A DNA stretch of 64,000 nucleotides from Gammaproteobacteria bacterium. Its GTDB lineage: Bacteria > Pseudomonadota > Gammaproteobacteria > Pseudomonadales > Azotimanducaceae. Below, one piece after another: positions 27,659 to 36,059 of this stretch. The DNA is taken from the NCBI GenBank assembly GCA_002704225.1, contig PAFU01000026.1, positions 122,306 to 186,305 on the forward strand, written 5' to 3'. Numbering within the stretch: position 1 is the stretch's first letter; the number at the start of each line of letters is the position of its first letter. Made by a program: the position numbers and the translations under genes. The notes beneath the pieces are model-generated. The model had not been told where the DNA came from, searched no databases, and saw nothing but the letters and a program-made list of their open reading frames with translations.

Positions 27659-29046
27659 GCCACCACCCGGGTCATGTCGGTTCTGTCCGCTCGAGTCGCC
27701 ATCCACGCTTCGATGTCATCCGGGTCTTTGATCAGCCCTTCTGTCAGCACCTGACAACCCTGTTTTTGAATGAGAACCGCGTCCTCAATCCGAATGCCCA
27801 AGCCTCGATAAGCCTCCGCTATCTCCGCCGTAGAGTCATCGCGAGGAATGTATATCCCGGGCTCTACAGTGAGCACCATGCCTGGCATCAGGTCGCGCCA
27901 TAAATTGCCCAAGCGGTAATCGCCGACATCGTGGACATCCAATCCCAACCAATGGGAGGTTTTGTGCGGACAATATTTCTCGTGATCTCCTTGGGCGATC
28001 AGTTGCTCAGAATCGCCCTGCAACAAGCCAAGCTCAATCAGGCCCTCAACCAAAACCAAGGTGGCGGCTTCATGGGGCTGATTGAAGTGATTACCCGGAC
28101 GACAGGCATCGATGGCTGCACGATTCGCCGCAAGAACAATGTCGTAAATATCGCGCTGGGCCGAGCTAAAGCGTCCGCTCACCGGGTAGGTGCGCGTGAC
28201 ATCCGACGCGTAATACTGCAGCTCGCAGCCGGCATCGATTAAAACCAGATCTCCATCCAACAAAACCGATGCATTTTGGACATAGTGCAAGATACAGGCA
28301 TTTTCACCGGCGGCCACAATACTCGGATAGGCTTCTGACCTGGCCCCTTGACGGCGATAGCTGTAATGCAGTTCCGCTTCGATGTCCGCCTCGGTCAGGC
28401 CGGGAGAAATGACATCCAGTGCGCGACATTGAGCAGCAACGCTGATTTGCGCCGCCTGGGCCATCAGCTCCTGCTCCTTGGCACTTTTGATCAAACGCTG
28501 CTCGTGCAGCAAATGGCCCAAGGTCACGATCTCACCTACCTCGGGCTCGTCAGCAGAACGCTGTTTCGCTAGGTGTTCTAGATACATCATCAAACGATGA
28601 TCCCAGAGCAAGTGCTCACCCAGATTCATATAAACCTGGGTGCGTCCCTCCAGTAAGCCCGGGAGAATGTCGTCGAGATCGGAAACAGGAAAGCCGTCGT
28701 CAACGCCCAAGGCAAGCTGACAAGCCTCTGGACCCAGAACGGGGCCGTCTCGACGTTCGCTGGCAGCATCACGCTCGCGGCAAAACACGATGGCCTCACC
28801 CTGATCTCGGCCGGGAATCAGCACCAACAGCGCGTCCGGCTCACAAAAACCGGTGAGGTAATAAAAGTCACTGTCTTGGCGGAAAGGAAAATTGATATCA
28901 CGGTTGCGTCGCTGCTCGATGCCCCCGGGCACTAGGGCGATGGAGCCCGGCCGCATACCGTCCAGGAGTCGACGCCGGCGATGAGCGAAATCGCTGGGTT
29001 GAATGAGACGATCAGTCAATCGCAGATTCCACGGCCGCATGGTCAT
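27655..29046 (-). CDS. pepP: Xaa-Pro aminopeptidase
   Basis: PepP releases N-terminal residues that precede proline. It has 463 residues: an N-terminal aminopeptidase-P domain ('FPFRQDSDFYYLTGFCEPDA') and a C-terminal pita-bread metallopeptidase domain with the metal ligands in 'LIDAGCELQYYASDVTRTYP', 'HWLGLDVHDVG', 'VEPGIYIP' and 'IRIEDAVL'. Its start overlaps the end of ygfB by about 35 bases, a long but plausible coupling since no other ATG comes before residue 31. Co-location with ygfB and ubiH is conserved across Gammaproteobacteria. Confidence 0.94.
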   Translation of the reverse strand: MTMRPWNLRLTDRLIQPSDFAHRRRRLLDGMRPGSIALVPGGIEQRRNRDINFPFRQDSDFYYLTGFCEPDALLVLIPGRDQGEAIVFCRERDAASERRDGPVLGPEACQLALGVDDGFPVSDLDDILPGLLEGRTQVYMNLGEHLLWDHRLMMYLEHLAKQRSADEPEVGEIVTLGHLLHEQRLIKSAKEQELMAQAAQISVAAQCRALDVISPGLTEADIEAELHYSYRRQGARSEAYPSIVAAGENACILHYVQNASVLLDGDLVLIDAGCELQYYASDVTRTYPVSGRFSSAQRDIYDIVLAANRAAIDACRPGNHFNQPHEAATLVLVEGLIELGLLQGDSEQLIAQGDHEKYCPHKTSHWLGLDVHDVGDYRLGNLWRDLMPGMVLTVEPGIYIPRDDSTAEIAEAYRGLGIRIEDAVLIQKQGCQVLTEGLIKDPDDIEAWMATRADRTDMTRVVA

Positions 29047-29557
29047 CCATCAGAGCTAAAATCAGCATGGTGCTAACCCGCAGGTATTCGTGCACTTCTG
29101 TGAGCGACGCTTCGTGCTCCTCCAGCTCCCCCGGTTCAAAGTCCGCCTCCTGGTAATCTTCCGGGTCTAGGGATGTCAGTGAAACAAAATCTTTGATGAT
29201 TTCTTGCACGTCCACCGGCAGCTCGCTGTGCTCCACGTTCAACCCGGCCGCGAAACCTACGAGAAAACCGCCAGCCCAGTTTGCAATGGTTTCCACCCGT
29301 TTGGCGATGGGGTCTTCGTCGTCGGCGATCAGCGGCTGAAAAATCATATTTTGATCGTGCAGTTCGTCCAGCGCAGAATTCACGAATGCGCCCAAGGATT
29401 CTTGGTCAGACAGCGCATCGATACCAACAAGATCCACGAAATCGCTCAAAACGAACTCCGGACTACCATTCACGGCCATGCCACAGACCATGCCGTGCAG
29501 CTCTTCGGGCTCAATAGAAAAAGCCGCCATCTCGGCTTGAATGCGCAGTTCAGACAT
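29012..29557 (-). CDS. YgfB/UPF0149 family protein
   Basis: The 181-residue acidic protein contains 'LHGMVCGMAVNG' and 'WAGGFLVGFAAGL', the landmarks of the YgfB (UPF0149) family, and is rich in Asp/Glu towards its C-terminus. In Pseudomonas aeruginosa YgfB is reported to influence beta-lactam resistance through AmpDh3 expression; whether that applies here is unknown. It is the first gene of the ygfB-pepP-ubiH run. Confidence 0.88.
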   Translation of the reverse strand: MSELRIQAEMAAFSIEPEELHGMVCGMAVNGSPEFVLSDFVDLVGIDALSDQESLGAFVNSALDELHDQNMIFQPLIADDEDPIAKRVETIANWAGGFLVGFAAGLNVEHSELPVDVQEIIKDFVSLTSLDPEDYQEADFEPGELEEHEASLTEVHEYLRVSTMLILALMDDHAAVESAID

Positions 29558-29689
29558 AGCGTGTTCCGTTTAGGAGGGCTGAGATACTTGGGCGCAAACT
29601 ATCGCGCACTGGGGGAGCAAATGCCAGTGAGGTAATCACTGCATGCCGTTAATTTACCGCGATGCACACCGTGCCGGTTGGCCAAGCCC

Positions 29690-29998
29690 TCACTGCTCAT
29701 CAACCACTTTGTTCTCGCCGGCGCGCCGGGTTAGACCGTATTTCCTCACAGCGAAGAACCAAAGCCACCAACCGAATACAACACCGCCAACACCACAAAC
29801 CACTAACCCCCGTAACAGGCGGGAGACGTTGTAAGGATCATCAGCCGAACCGTTCATTGCCGGAAACACGAACGTCATGATAATGAACATGGGCAAACCC
29901 CAGCCAAGTACACCTCTTAGCAAAATATATCGCGCCTTCCCCTTCGCCGCCTCTCGATACCACGTGTCGATTCTGTCCTGTTGACACCGCCGGAACAT
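29690..29998 (-). CDS. small integral membrane protein of unknown function
   Basis: The 102-residue protein has two clear hydrophobic segments ('GVLGWGLPMFIIMTFVF' and 'LVVCGVGGVVFGWWLWFF') and a charged N-terminus ('WYREAAKGKARYILLRG'), with a basic C-terminal tail. GGGAG six bases before the ATG supports translation. I do not recognise a named family. Confidence 0.65.
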   Translation of the reverse strand: MFRRCQQDRIDTWYREAAKGKARYILLRGVLGWGLPMFIIMTFVFPAMNGSADDPYNVSRLLRGLVVCGVGGVVFGWWLWFFAVRKYGLTRRAGENKVVDEQ

Positions 29999-30257
29999 GG
30001 GCCACTCCCTAAATCACATCTCTGTGTTGAACATATGCCTTGTTCAGGCTACGACGTTGGGCTCTATCTCTTAACGGTTTCGGTCGTGCCTTTGCAAAAT
30101 TTGCGAGACGTTTCACGATCCGGCCCGTGAGCCACGCTGTCTGTGCTGGAAATATCGCTCTCAATATAGACGCGCAAATGTTTACGCCGCGATTGAATTT
30201 TGCGCTAGAGCCGAGCAGCATGGGCTCTCTAACCAATTGCGCTAAAGCCTGCCGTTT
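29999..30257. other. non-coding stretch before the zapA cluster
   Basis: No convincing gene is seen in these 259 bases. A minus-strand frame of 75 codons starting with TTG at 30236 is basic and unlike any known protein. On the minus strand, TTAGCGCAATTGGTTAGAG near 30215-30240 looks like a tRNA D-arm, but the D-stem does not pair and no anticodon or acceptor stem can be drawn. The stretch must contain the divergent promoters for the membrane protein and the zapA cluster. Confidence 0.5.
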
Positions 30258-30515
30258 ATGTCTGAGATGAATCCGTCACCAAGCCAGCCCCACGCCCAAC
30301 CCCAAGCCCAACCCATGGAAGAAATGGATATCCTGGAGCGGCGGGTCAATGAGTTGATTGCCCTAACCGAGCAGTTATCTCGGGAGAACAAGGCGCTGCG
30401 TACCCAACAAGAAAACTGGTCTGTCGAGCGCGCCAAGCTGATCGAAAAAAACGAGTTAGCGAAAAGTCGCGTTGAATCCATGATCGGGCGTTTACGCTCC
30501 TTGGAAAACGGTTAA
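30258..30515 (+). CDS. TIGR02449-type small coiled-coil protein
   Basis: The 85-residue protein has a Pro/Gln-rich N-terminus (PSQPHAQPQAQP) and then a long heptad pattern from about residue 21 ('ILERRVNELIALTEQLSRENKALRTQ') predicting one coiled coil. It fits the small TIGR02449 family that sits directly upstream of zapA in Gammaproteobacteria and resembles ZapB in architecture. A cell-division role is inferred from position only. zapA starts 12 bases after its stop. Confidence 0.82.
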   Translation: MSEMNPSPSQPHAQPQAQPMEEMDILERRVNELIALTEQLSRENKALRTQQENWSVERAKLIEKNELAKSRVESMIGRLRSLENG

Positions 30516-30527
30516 AGGGACGGATTC

Positions 30528-30845
30528 ATGAGCAATACTGGCAGCAAAACCCTGACCATTTCGGTCATGCAGAAAGAGTTTCAGGTCGCGTGTCCAGAGG
30601 GTGAAGAGGAGTCCTTGCTTCGGGCTGCCCGGTACTTGAGCGAGCAGATGGAAAGCATCCGTTCCAGTGGCAAAGTCGTAGGGATGGATCGTATCGCCGT
30701 CATGGCGGCTCTGAATATGTCCCACGAGCTACTCAGCGGTCACTCAAAGGTTCAAACCAGTCAGGATTATGCGAAGTTGCGCATCCGCGCGTTGAACGAT
30801 CGTTTGGAAACCGCGATCGCTGACGGCAGACAACTGAAGATTTGA
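30528..30845 (+). CDS. zapA: cell division protein ZapA
   Basis: ZapA binds FtsZ filaments and bundles them at the division septum. The 105-residue protein has the N-terminal strand region 'LTISVMQKEFQVACPEGEEESLLRAARYLSEQM' and the long helix 'VMAALNMSHELL' that forms the antiparallel tetramer. A GGGACGG stretch lies upstream of the ATG. The neighbourhood zapA-ssrS-fau is conserved in Gammaproteobacteria. Confidence 0.93.
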   Translation: MSNTGSKTLTISVMQKEFQVACPEGEEESLLRAARYLSEQMESIRSSGKVVGMDRIAVMAALNMSHELLSGHSKVQTSQDYAKLRIRALNDRLETAIADGRQLKI

Positions 30846-30903
30846 GCCGATTCCGGTCAGACAGATCGAAACGGGAAAATTCTGTCCAGTTTGATTTTGC
30901 GGT

Positions 30904-30930
30904 GAGTCGACTATTCCTCTATTTCGACTC
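30904..30930. repeat. inverted repeat upstream of 6S RNA
   Basis: GAGTCGA (30904-30910) and TCGACTC (30924-30930) are perfect 7-bp arms separated by 13 bases. The element covers the expected -35 region of the 6S RNA promoter, whose -10 lies 11 bases further on. It has no T-tract, so a terminator for zapA is unlikely; an operator is possible. Confidence 0.5.
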
Positions 30931-30941
30931 TCAAAAATGGC

Positions 30942-30947
30942 TATACT
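30942..30947 (+). promoter_or_regulatory. -10 box of the 6S RNA promoter
   Basis: TATACT is one mismatch from the sigma70 -10 consensus and lies about seven bases before the inferred 5' end of 6S RNA. No good -35 box stands at 16-18 bases upstream. Confidence 0.6.
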
Positions 30948-30953
30948 GCCTCC

Positions 30954-31128
30954 ATCTCCTGGGGTGTTAGCCAGTGGTCGCGTCCTTGAGCCGTTATAAA
31001 AACGTCAGGAAGCTTTTCGTTAGTTCAGTGTGCTTACCCAAACTGATGGGCCGCCTTCGAGCTAGCTGAGGTTTCCGCCTTGAATCTCAACGGTTCAGGG
31101 CAAACCAACAGCGGCATTCTCGGGAGTC
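30954..31128 (+). ncRNA. ssrS: 6S RNA
   Basis: 6S RNA mimics an open promoter and sequesters sigma70 RNA polymerase in stationary phase. The 5' end (CTCCTGGGGTGTT) pairs with the 3' end (CATTCTCGGGAG) to close a long hairpin, and internal 'CCTTGAGCCG' and 'CCGCCTTGAA' match conserved stretches of Pseudomonas and enteric 6S RNA. A run of six T follows the 3' end. The position between zapA and fau is where ssrS sits in E. coli and Pseudomonas. Ends are estimated to within a few bases. Confidence 0.88.
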
Positions 31129-31170
31129 TTTTTTCACCTGCGCCGCGAATCAAACGAGGCGGTTAGCCCC

Positions 31171-31785
31171 ATGCGTCAAGACGGTAACCCCAACGAAGCC
31201 CACGGCCTCAAGCAGGCACTCCGTCGGACGCTAAAAGAACAGCGTACTGCCTTGACCCCTGAGGACCGAAAACGCCATCACCTGCATATTGCCGCCCACT
31301 TAGAGGACTTGCTCGTCCAGCGCAGTCCACTGCAGCGCATCGCCCTGTATTTGGCCACCCCGGATGAGGCTGACTTGTCCCTGTGGATGGCGTCAGCGCA
31401 GGCGTCTGTTCTTGAGCTCTTTGCGCCAGTGGTTGGGGTGGAAAAAGGCCAGATGAACTTGTATCCCATGGGCCCAAATACGCCCATTCGTCGAGGCCGT
31501 CTTGGTCTGCGAGAGCCCGGGGTGCAAAGCAATGACACACCCGTTGATCCTGAAATGTTGGATGTCGCCTTGGTCCCGTTGCTGGGGTTCGACGACCAAG
31601 GCCATCGCTTGGGCATGGGGGGCGGCTATTACGACCGCTATTTTTCAAGCGCAGAGCAACGCCCTTGGATTGTTGGCATTGCCTACGATATACAGCACTC
31701 GGAGAAACCATTGCCCACAGAACCCTGGGACATCACCTTAGACGCCGTGGTCACCGAAACCGGTTTTCGCATCTTTAATCACTGA
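31171..31785 (+). CDS. fau: 5-formyltetrahydrofolate cyclo-ligase
   Basis: This enzyme (YgfA/Fau) converts 5-formyltetrahydrofolate to methenyltetrahydrofolate with ATP. The 204-residue protein shows 'LRRTLKEQRTAL', 'RRGRLGLREPG' and the nucleotide-binding 'GFDDQGHRLGMGGGYYDRYF'. It lies directly after 6S RNA and may be read from the same transcript, as in E. coli. 5-formylTHF is produced as a side reaction when glycine/serine metabolism is active, and the gcv genes lie nearby. Confidence 0.93.
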   Translation: MRQDGNPNEAHGLKQALRRTLKEQRTALTPEDRKRHHLHIAAHLEDLLVQRSPLQRIALYLATPDEADLSLWMASAQASVLELFAPVVGVEKGQMNLYPMGPNTPIRRGRLGLREPGVQSNDTPVDPEMLDVALVPLLGFDDQGHRLGMGGGYYDRYFSSAEQRPWIVGIAYDIQHSEKPLPTEPWDITLDAVVTETGFRIFNH

Positions 31786-31818
31786 ACCGCACGCTTGAAA
31801 GCATAGGATATTAGCACC

Positions 31819-32364
31819 ATGAGCATTCATCCAATCATTAAGATGGGCCATCCGACCCTGCGCCAGGTCGCCAAACCAGTGGCCCCCGCGGACATAGACA
31901 GTGCAAAAATGCATACGCTAATCGCAGACATGATCGAAACCCTGCACGACGCCGGCGGTATCGGCCTCGCAGCGCCCCAAATCAATCAACCCATCCAGCT
32001 TGCCATCATCGAGGTGCCCGGCGGCCCAAGCCGCTATGGAGAGATTGAACCCATACCCTTGACCGTATTTTTCAACCCGGTTCTGACCGTTATCGAGCCA
32101 GAGGAGGCAGGCTACTGGGAGGGTTGTTTGTCCGTGCCCGGCCTACGCGGCTTTGTGTATCGACCCCAGCATGTTCGCGTGGATTACATGGACGCGTCCG
32201 GCAACGACGCCACGCTGGAACTGCAAGGGTTTCTTGCGACCGTCGTACAGCACGAATTTGATCATCTGGCAGGACGGCTTTATGTGGACCATATCCGCGA
32301 TATGACCCAACTCGTCTTCGAGGACGAATGGCTGGCCCAACAGACCCCAGATTCCGTCGACTAA
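31819..32364 (+). CDS. def: peptide deformylase
   Basis: Def removes the formyl group from the initiator methionine. The 181-residue protein has all three motifs: 'GIGLAAPQ' (near residue 47), 'EGCLSVPG' with the metal-binding Cys, and 'VVQHEFDHLAG' with the His pair and catalytic Glu. No fmt gene is adjacent, unlike the common def-fmt pair, so this may be a second or relocated deformylase. It converges with ilvA, nine bases apart. Confidence 0.93.
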   Translation: MSIHPIIKMGHPTLRQVAKPVAPADIDSAKMHTLIADMIETLHDAGGIGLAAPQINQPIQLAIIEVPGGPSRYGEIEPIPLTVFFNPVLTVIEPEEAGYWEGCLSVPGLRGFVYRPQHVRVDYMDASGNDATLELQGFLATVVQHEFDHLAGRLYVDHIRDMTQLVFEDEWLAQQTPDSVD

Positions 32365-32373
32365 CCTCCAGCG

Positions 32374-33888
32374 TTAACGCAGAAACAACTCGTAAGCGGG
32401 GTTCTCTTCTTCGGACCAAAAACGATAGCCAATTCGCTGAAGGTAATCCCGCAGCTTCTTTTTGTCTTTGGTACCAGCGTCAAAACCCACCAACACCCGG
32501 CCCCATGCAGAGCCATGGTTTCGATAGTGGAATAGCGAGATATTCCAGTCGGAGCCCAGACCAGATAAAAACTGCAGCAGCGCGCCTGGACGCTCTGGGA
32601 ACTCAAAGCGAAACAGCATTTCCGCGCCCGGGCTGCCGCGGTGACCGCCCACCATATGGCGCACATGCACCTTGGCGGCTTCATTCTCGGTCATATCAAA
32701 AACCTGATAACCCTTGGCCTGTAGCTGAGCCACCAGATCCAGACGATCCTCCTTAGACTTCACGCCGATGCCGACGTAAATATGGGCTTGATCCGCATCA
32801 GCGCATCGGTAATTGAATTCCGTGATGGCGCGCTTACCCAGCGCCCGACAAAACTTAAGAAAACTTCCCTTCGCCTCATCGATGGTGACCGCGAGTATTG
32901 CTTCTCGGGATTCACCCACTTCCGCACGCTCAGAGATGTGTCGAAGTCGATCAAAGTTCACGTTCGCGCCGCTGACGATGGACACCACATGTGACATGCC
33001 AGGATTGGCACCGACGTAGCGCTTCATGCCCGCAATGGCCAAGGCCCCAGCAGGCTCTGCGACACACCGGGTATCTTCAAAAACATCCTTGATAGCGGCG
33101 CAGATCTCGTCGACGCTCACTACCACGACATCGTCTACGTAGCGCTTAGCAATTTTGAACGTTTCTTTACCGATTTGGGCCACGCTAACGCCGTCTGCAA
33201 ACAGATCCAGTTTTTCGATGGGCAAACTGACGCGCCGCCCGGCTTTCATGGCGGCATCTAGGCAGTTGGAGCCTTCGGCTTCGACACCGATGATTTTCGT
33301 CTTAGGGTGTAAGTACTTCACATAGGCCGCCACACCAGCAATCAATCCGCCGCCGCCAACCGGAATAAAAATCGCATCCAGCGGTCGGCTGTGCTGATTG
33401 ACGATTTCCATACCAATGGTGCCTTGGCCAGCAATCACATCCACATCGTCGTAGGGCGGAATGTAAATCAGACCTTCGGATTCACACAGGTGCTTGGCAT
33501 GCAAAGCCGCTTCGTTGTAGTTGTCTCCGTGCAGTACGACCTTGGCCCCGCGGTCACGAACCGCGTTAACCTTGATACTGGGCGTATTCAGACCCATGAC
33601 GATGGTCGCGCGAATACCAAGCGTCTGGGCGGAAATCGCGACGCCTTGCGCGTGATTGCCCGCGGATGCAGTAATGACCCCAGTGGATTTTTGGTCTTCG
33701 CTGAGCTGAGCCATTTTGTTGTAGGCACCGCGCAGCTTGAAACTGTAAACAGACTGCATGTCCTCACGTTTCAAACTGACCTGCAGCCCAAGCCGCCGAC
33801 TGAGCAGCGGCGCTGGCGAAAGCGGGCTCTCAACAGCGAGTTCGTAGACCTTTGAGCCAAGAATTTTCTTTACATAACTTTCTAACAT
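32374..33888 (-). CDS. ilvA: threonine deaminase, biosynthetic
   Basis: IlvA converts threonine to 2-oxobutanoate, the first step of isoleucine synthesis. The 504-residue protein has the PLP lysine K51 in 'SVYSFKLRGAYNKM', the phosphate loop 'PVGGGGLIAGVAAYVK', and two C-terminal ACT-like regulatory domains (about 325-504) that bind isoleucine and valine in the family. The start is ATG 33888, 43 bases from the divergent rpiA. The pairing ilvA/rpiA is conserved in Pseudomonas. Confidence 0.95.
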   Translation of the reverse strand: MLESYVKKILGSKVYELAVESPLSPAPLLSRRLGLQVSLKREDMQSVYSFKLRGAYNKMAQLSEDQKSTGVITASAGNHAQGVAISAQTLGIRATIVMGLNTPSIKVNAVRDRGAKVVLHGDNYNEAALHAKHLCESEGLIYIPPYDDVDVIAGQGTIGMEIVNQHSRPLDAIFIPVGGGGLIAGVAAYVKYLHPKTKIIGVEAEGSNCLDAAMKAGRRVSLPIEKLDLFADGVSVAQIGKETFKIAKRYVDDVVVVSVDEICAAIKDVFEDTRCVAEPAGALAIAGMKRYVGANPGMSHVVSIVSGANVNFDRLRHISERAEVGESREAILAVTIDEAKGSFLKFCRALGKRAITEFNYRCADADQAHIYVGIGVKSKEDRLDLVAQLQAKGYQVFDMTENEAAKVHVRHMVGGHRGSPGAEMLFRFEFPERPGALLQFLSGLGSDWNISLFHYRNHGSAWGRVLVGFDAGTKDKKKLRDYLQRIGYRFWSEEENPAYELFLR

Positions 33889-33912
33889 GCCAACAATTTC
33901 TCAGTCATTGTG

Positions 33913-33928
33913 AGGACGTATCCGTCCT
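33913..33928. repeat. perfect inverted repeat between ilvA and rpiA
   Basis: AGGACG and CGTCCT flank TATC, forming a perfect 6-bp stem with a four-base loop. It fills most of the 43-base ilvA-rpiA gap. As DNA it could be an operator for either gene; as RNA it would form just before the rpiA start and tie up its only AGGA-like ribosome binding site. Confidence 0.5.
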
Positions 33929-33931
33929 ATT

Positions 33932-34648
33932 TTGTTTCACCCGCAAACGAGGCGCTTTATCAGTCAATCTCAAGACCAACTTAAGCAGCAAGCTGCTCAA
34001 GCCGCCATTTCCTATATCGCACCCAAACTCGAGCGCAAAAGTGTTGTCGGTGTCGGCACCGGTTCAACCGCCAATTGCTTCATTGATGAGCTGGCCAAAA
34101 TCAAACACACCTTCGACGCCGCTGTTGCCTCCAGCGAGGAAACCCACAGGCGACTCGCTGCCCATGGCATTACGGTCTTGGATCTCAATGCCGCCCCACA
34201 GCTCGACGTCTATGTCGATGGCGCCGACGAGATAGATAAGGCCTGTAACATGATCAAGGGTGGGGGCGCGGCCCTAACCCGAGAAAAAATCGTGGCATCC
34301 GCTGCCGACGAATTCGTCTGTATCGCCGACAGTAGCAAGTTGGTCGCTCAACTGGGTGCGTTTCCATTGCCCGTCGAAGTCATTCCCATGGCCCGCAGCC
34401 TCGTCGCTCGAGCCCTCGTCGCCTTGGGCGGTCATCCGATCTGGCGAGAAGGCGTTACGACGGACAACGGTAACCTCATTCTCGACGTCCATGGCTTTGC
34501 CATTGATCAGCCTCTCGACCTTGAGAAGCGCATCAATGACATTGCCGGTGTCGTCTGCAACGGCATTTTCGCCCAACAGGCGGCCAATGTCGCGTTTTTA
34601 GCAGACGAAAACGGTATCACTGCCTTGGATGCGCAACAGAAACGGTGA
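33932..34648 (+). CDS. rpiA: ribose-5-phosphate isomerase A
   Basis: RpiA interconverts ribose 5-phosphate and ribulose 5-phosphate. Motifs: '[17 protein letters not shown]', '[10 protein letters not shown]' and '[15 protein letters not shown]' with the catalytic Asp/Glu/Lys residues. There is no ATG or GTG before the conserved region; the only standard start is TTG at 33932, which has no well-spaced ribosome binding site, while ATT 33929 and ATC 33920 are rarer alternatives. Up to 238 residues, so a little longer than E. coli RpiA (219). Confidence 0.92.
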   Translation: MFHPQTRRFISQSQDQLKQQAAQAAISYIAPKLERKSVVGVGTGSTANCFIDELAKIKHTFDAAVASSEETHRRLAAHGITVLDLNAAPQLDVYVDGADEIDKACNMIKGGGAALTREKIVASAADEFVCIADSSKLVAQLGAFPLPVEVIPMARSLVARALVALGGHPIWREGVTTDNGNLILDVHGFAIDQPLDLEKRINDIAGVVCNGIFAQQAANVAFLADENGITALDAQQKR

Positions 34649-34673
34649 TGCGTGTCCCGCAGGAGGCCTTTTA

Positions 34674-36059
34674 TCAGGCCTCGGTCAACGGTAACAGTTT
34701 ATCCGGGTTCAGAATTTGGTCCGGATCGAAGAGATGCTTCAGGCCACGCATCAGCGATATTTCGTCGTCACCGCGGCTGTAGCCGAGAAAATCTCGCTTC
34801 AGCAGACCAACCCCGTGTTCGGCAGAAATGCTGCCGCGCCGCGCCTGCACCAGTTCGAATATTTTCGGGCTCATGGTGTGCCCGACATGGAAGAATTCCT
34901 CGAGAGACAGAGACTCTGGCCGCAGGATGTTCAGGTGTAAATTCCCGTCGCCAATATGTCCGTACCAACACACCTCAAAGTCTGGATAACCTTCATTGAC
35001 GTAGCGATCCACATCCGCAAGAAACCCCGGCACTTCGCTGATACGCACCGACAGATCATTCTTGTATGGCGTATAGGGAGCGAGGCTCTCGGATATACCC
35101 TCACGCAGCTGCCATAGCGCGGCAGCTTGAGCCTGAGATTGGCTGATTACTCCGTCCACCAGCCAGCCTTCTTCCATACACAACGCAAACGCCTCTTCGG
35201 CCTTAGCCAGTTCGGATTCATCGAACTCCAGCAAGGCATAGTTGTCGACGCGATTTGCCAGCGGGGCAGGCAGCTTTCGATGCGCCTGCACTTTTTGCAG
35301 CGCCAAGTCCGAGAAAAACTCAAAGGCCGACAACGTCAGTTTGTCACTGAACGCGTGGAGGATATCCAGCAGATCCACTACCGACGGCACGCCAACCACC
35401 ATGACGATTTGGGGCTCTGGCTGGGGGGCCAGGTGCATGTCTAACTCGCCGATCAAGCCCAGTGTCCCCTCAGAACCAATCATCAAATGACGAAAATCGT
35501 AGCCGGTCGCGTTTTTGATCAGACCTGCGTTGCAATCGAGTAGAGCACCGGAGCCCGTAACCACTTTCATTCCAGCCACCCAGTCCCGGGTCAGACCGTA
35601 ACGAATGACTTTGATACCGCCTGCGTTGGTGGCCACGTTGCCACCAATCTGGGATGAACCGGACGATGCGAAGTCCACTGGATAATACAACCCCTGTTCC
35701 TCGGCGAAGGCCTGAAGGTTAGCCGTGACCAGACCGGGCTGGCAGGTCACGATGCGATCCTTGGCGGAAAAATCCAGAATCTTGTTCATGCGGTCAAAAG
35801 AAACAACAACCTCGCCCTGGCTTGCCACTGCACCACCCGACAATCCCGTACGTCCGCCAGAAGGCACCAGCTTGACCTGATGGGCTCTGGCGTAAGCCAC
35901 GAGGTCCTGCAGTTGATCAAGACTTTCAGGAAACACCACGGCGCTCGGTGCCACCACAAAACCGTTGGTCCAATCCTTACCCCAGATTTGCAGACTTTCT
36001 GGATCTTCTTTGATTTGCTTGGATGCCAGTACGCTGGTCAACGAGGTGCTAGAGACCAT
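34674..36059 (-). CDS. FAD-linked D-2-hydroxyacid dehydrogenase, D-2-hydroxyglutarate dehydrogenase-like
   Basis: The 461-residue protein has the FAD-binding-4 domain ('VKLVPSGGRTGLSGGAVASQGEVVVS', 'GSSQIGGNVATNAGG', 'LMIGSEGTLGLI') and a C-terminal substrate domain with the metal-binding 'YGHIGDGNLHLNI' and 'SAEHGVG'. The group includes GlcD, D-lactate dehydrogenase and D2HGDH. In Pseudomonas the homologue near rpiA/ilvA is a D-2-hydroxyglutarate dehydrogenase next to serA; serA is not seen here, so the substrate is inferred. The ATG at 36059 follows GTGGAG and overlaps the upstream hydrolase gene by 11 bases. Confidence 0.85.
   Translation of the reverse strand: MVSSTSLTSVLASKQIKEDPESLQIWGKDWTNGFVVAPSAVVFPESLDQLQDLVAYARAHQVKLVPSGGRTGLSGGAVASQGEVVVSFDRMNKILDFSAKDRIVTCQPGLVTANLQAFAEEQGLYYPVDFASSGSSQIGGNVATNAGGIKVIRYGLTRDWVAGMKVVTGSGALLDCNAGLIKNATGYDFRHLMIGSEGTLGLIGELDMHLAPQPEPQIVMVVGVPSVVDLLDILHAFSDKLTLSAFEFFSDLALQKVQAHRKLPAPLANRVDNYALLEFDESELAKAEEAFALCMEEGWLVDGVISQSQAQAAALWQLREGISESLAPYTPYKNDLSVRISEVPGFLADVDRYVNEGYPDFEVCWYGHIGDGNLHLNILRPESLSLEEFFHVGHTMSPKIFELVQARRGSISAEHGVGLLKRDFLGYSRGDDEISLMRGLKHLFDPDQILNPDKLLPLTEA

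Noticed and set aside
30009..30236. 75-codon minus-strand frame as a gene
   Set aside because: TTG start, no ribosome binding site, no recognisable family, strongly basic composition typical of a chance frame.
30210..30245. Minus-strand D-arm-like sequence suggesting a tRNA
   Set aside because: The D-stem does not pair, no anticodon arm or acceptor stem forms, and the T-arm-like AATTCAATC has no proper stem.
34663..34682. GAGGCCT/AGGCCTC hairpin between rpiA and the D-2-hydroxyacid dehydrogenase gene as a terminator
   Set aside because: Seven paired bases but no T-run on either strand, and it overlaps the stop codon of the downstream gene.
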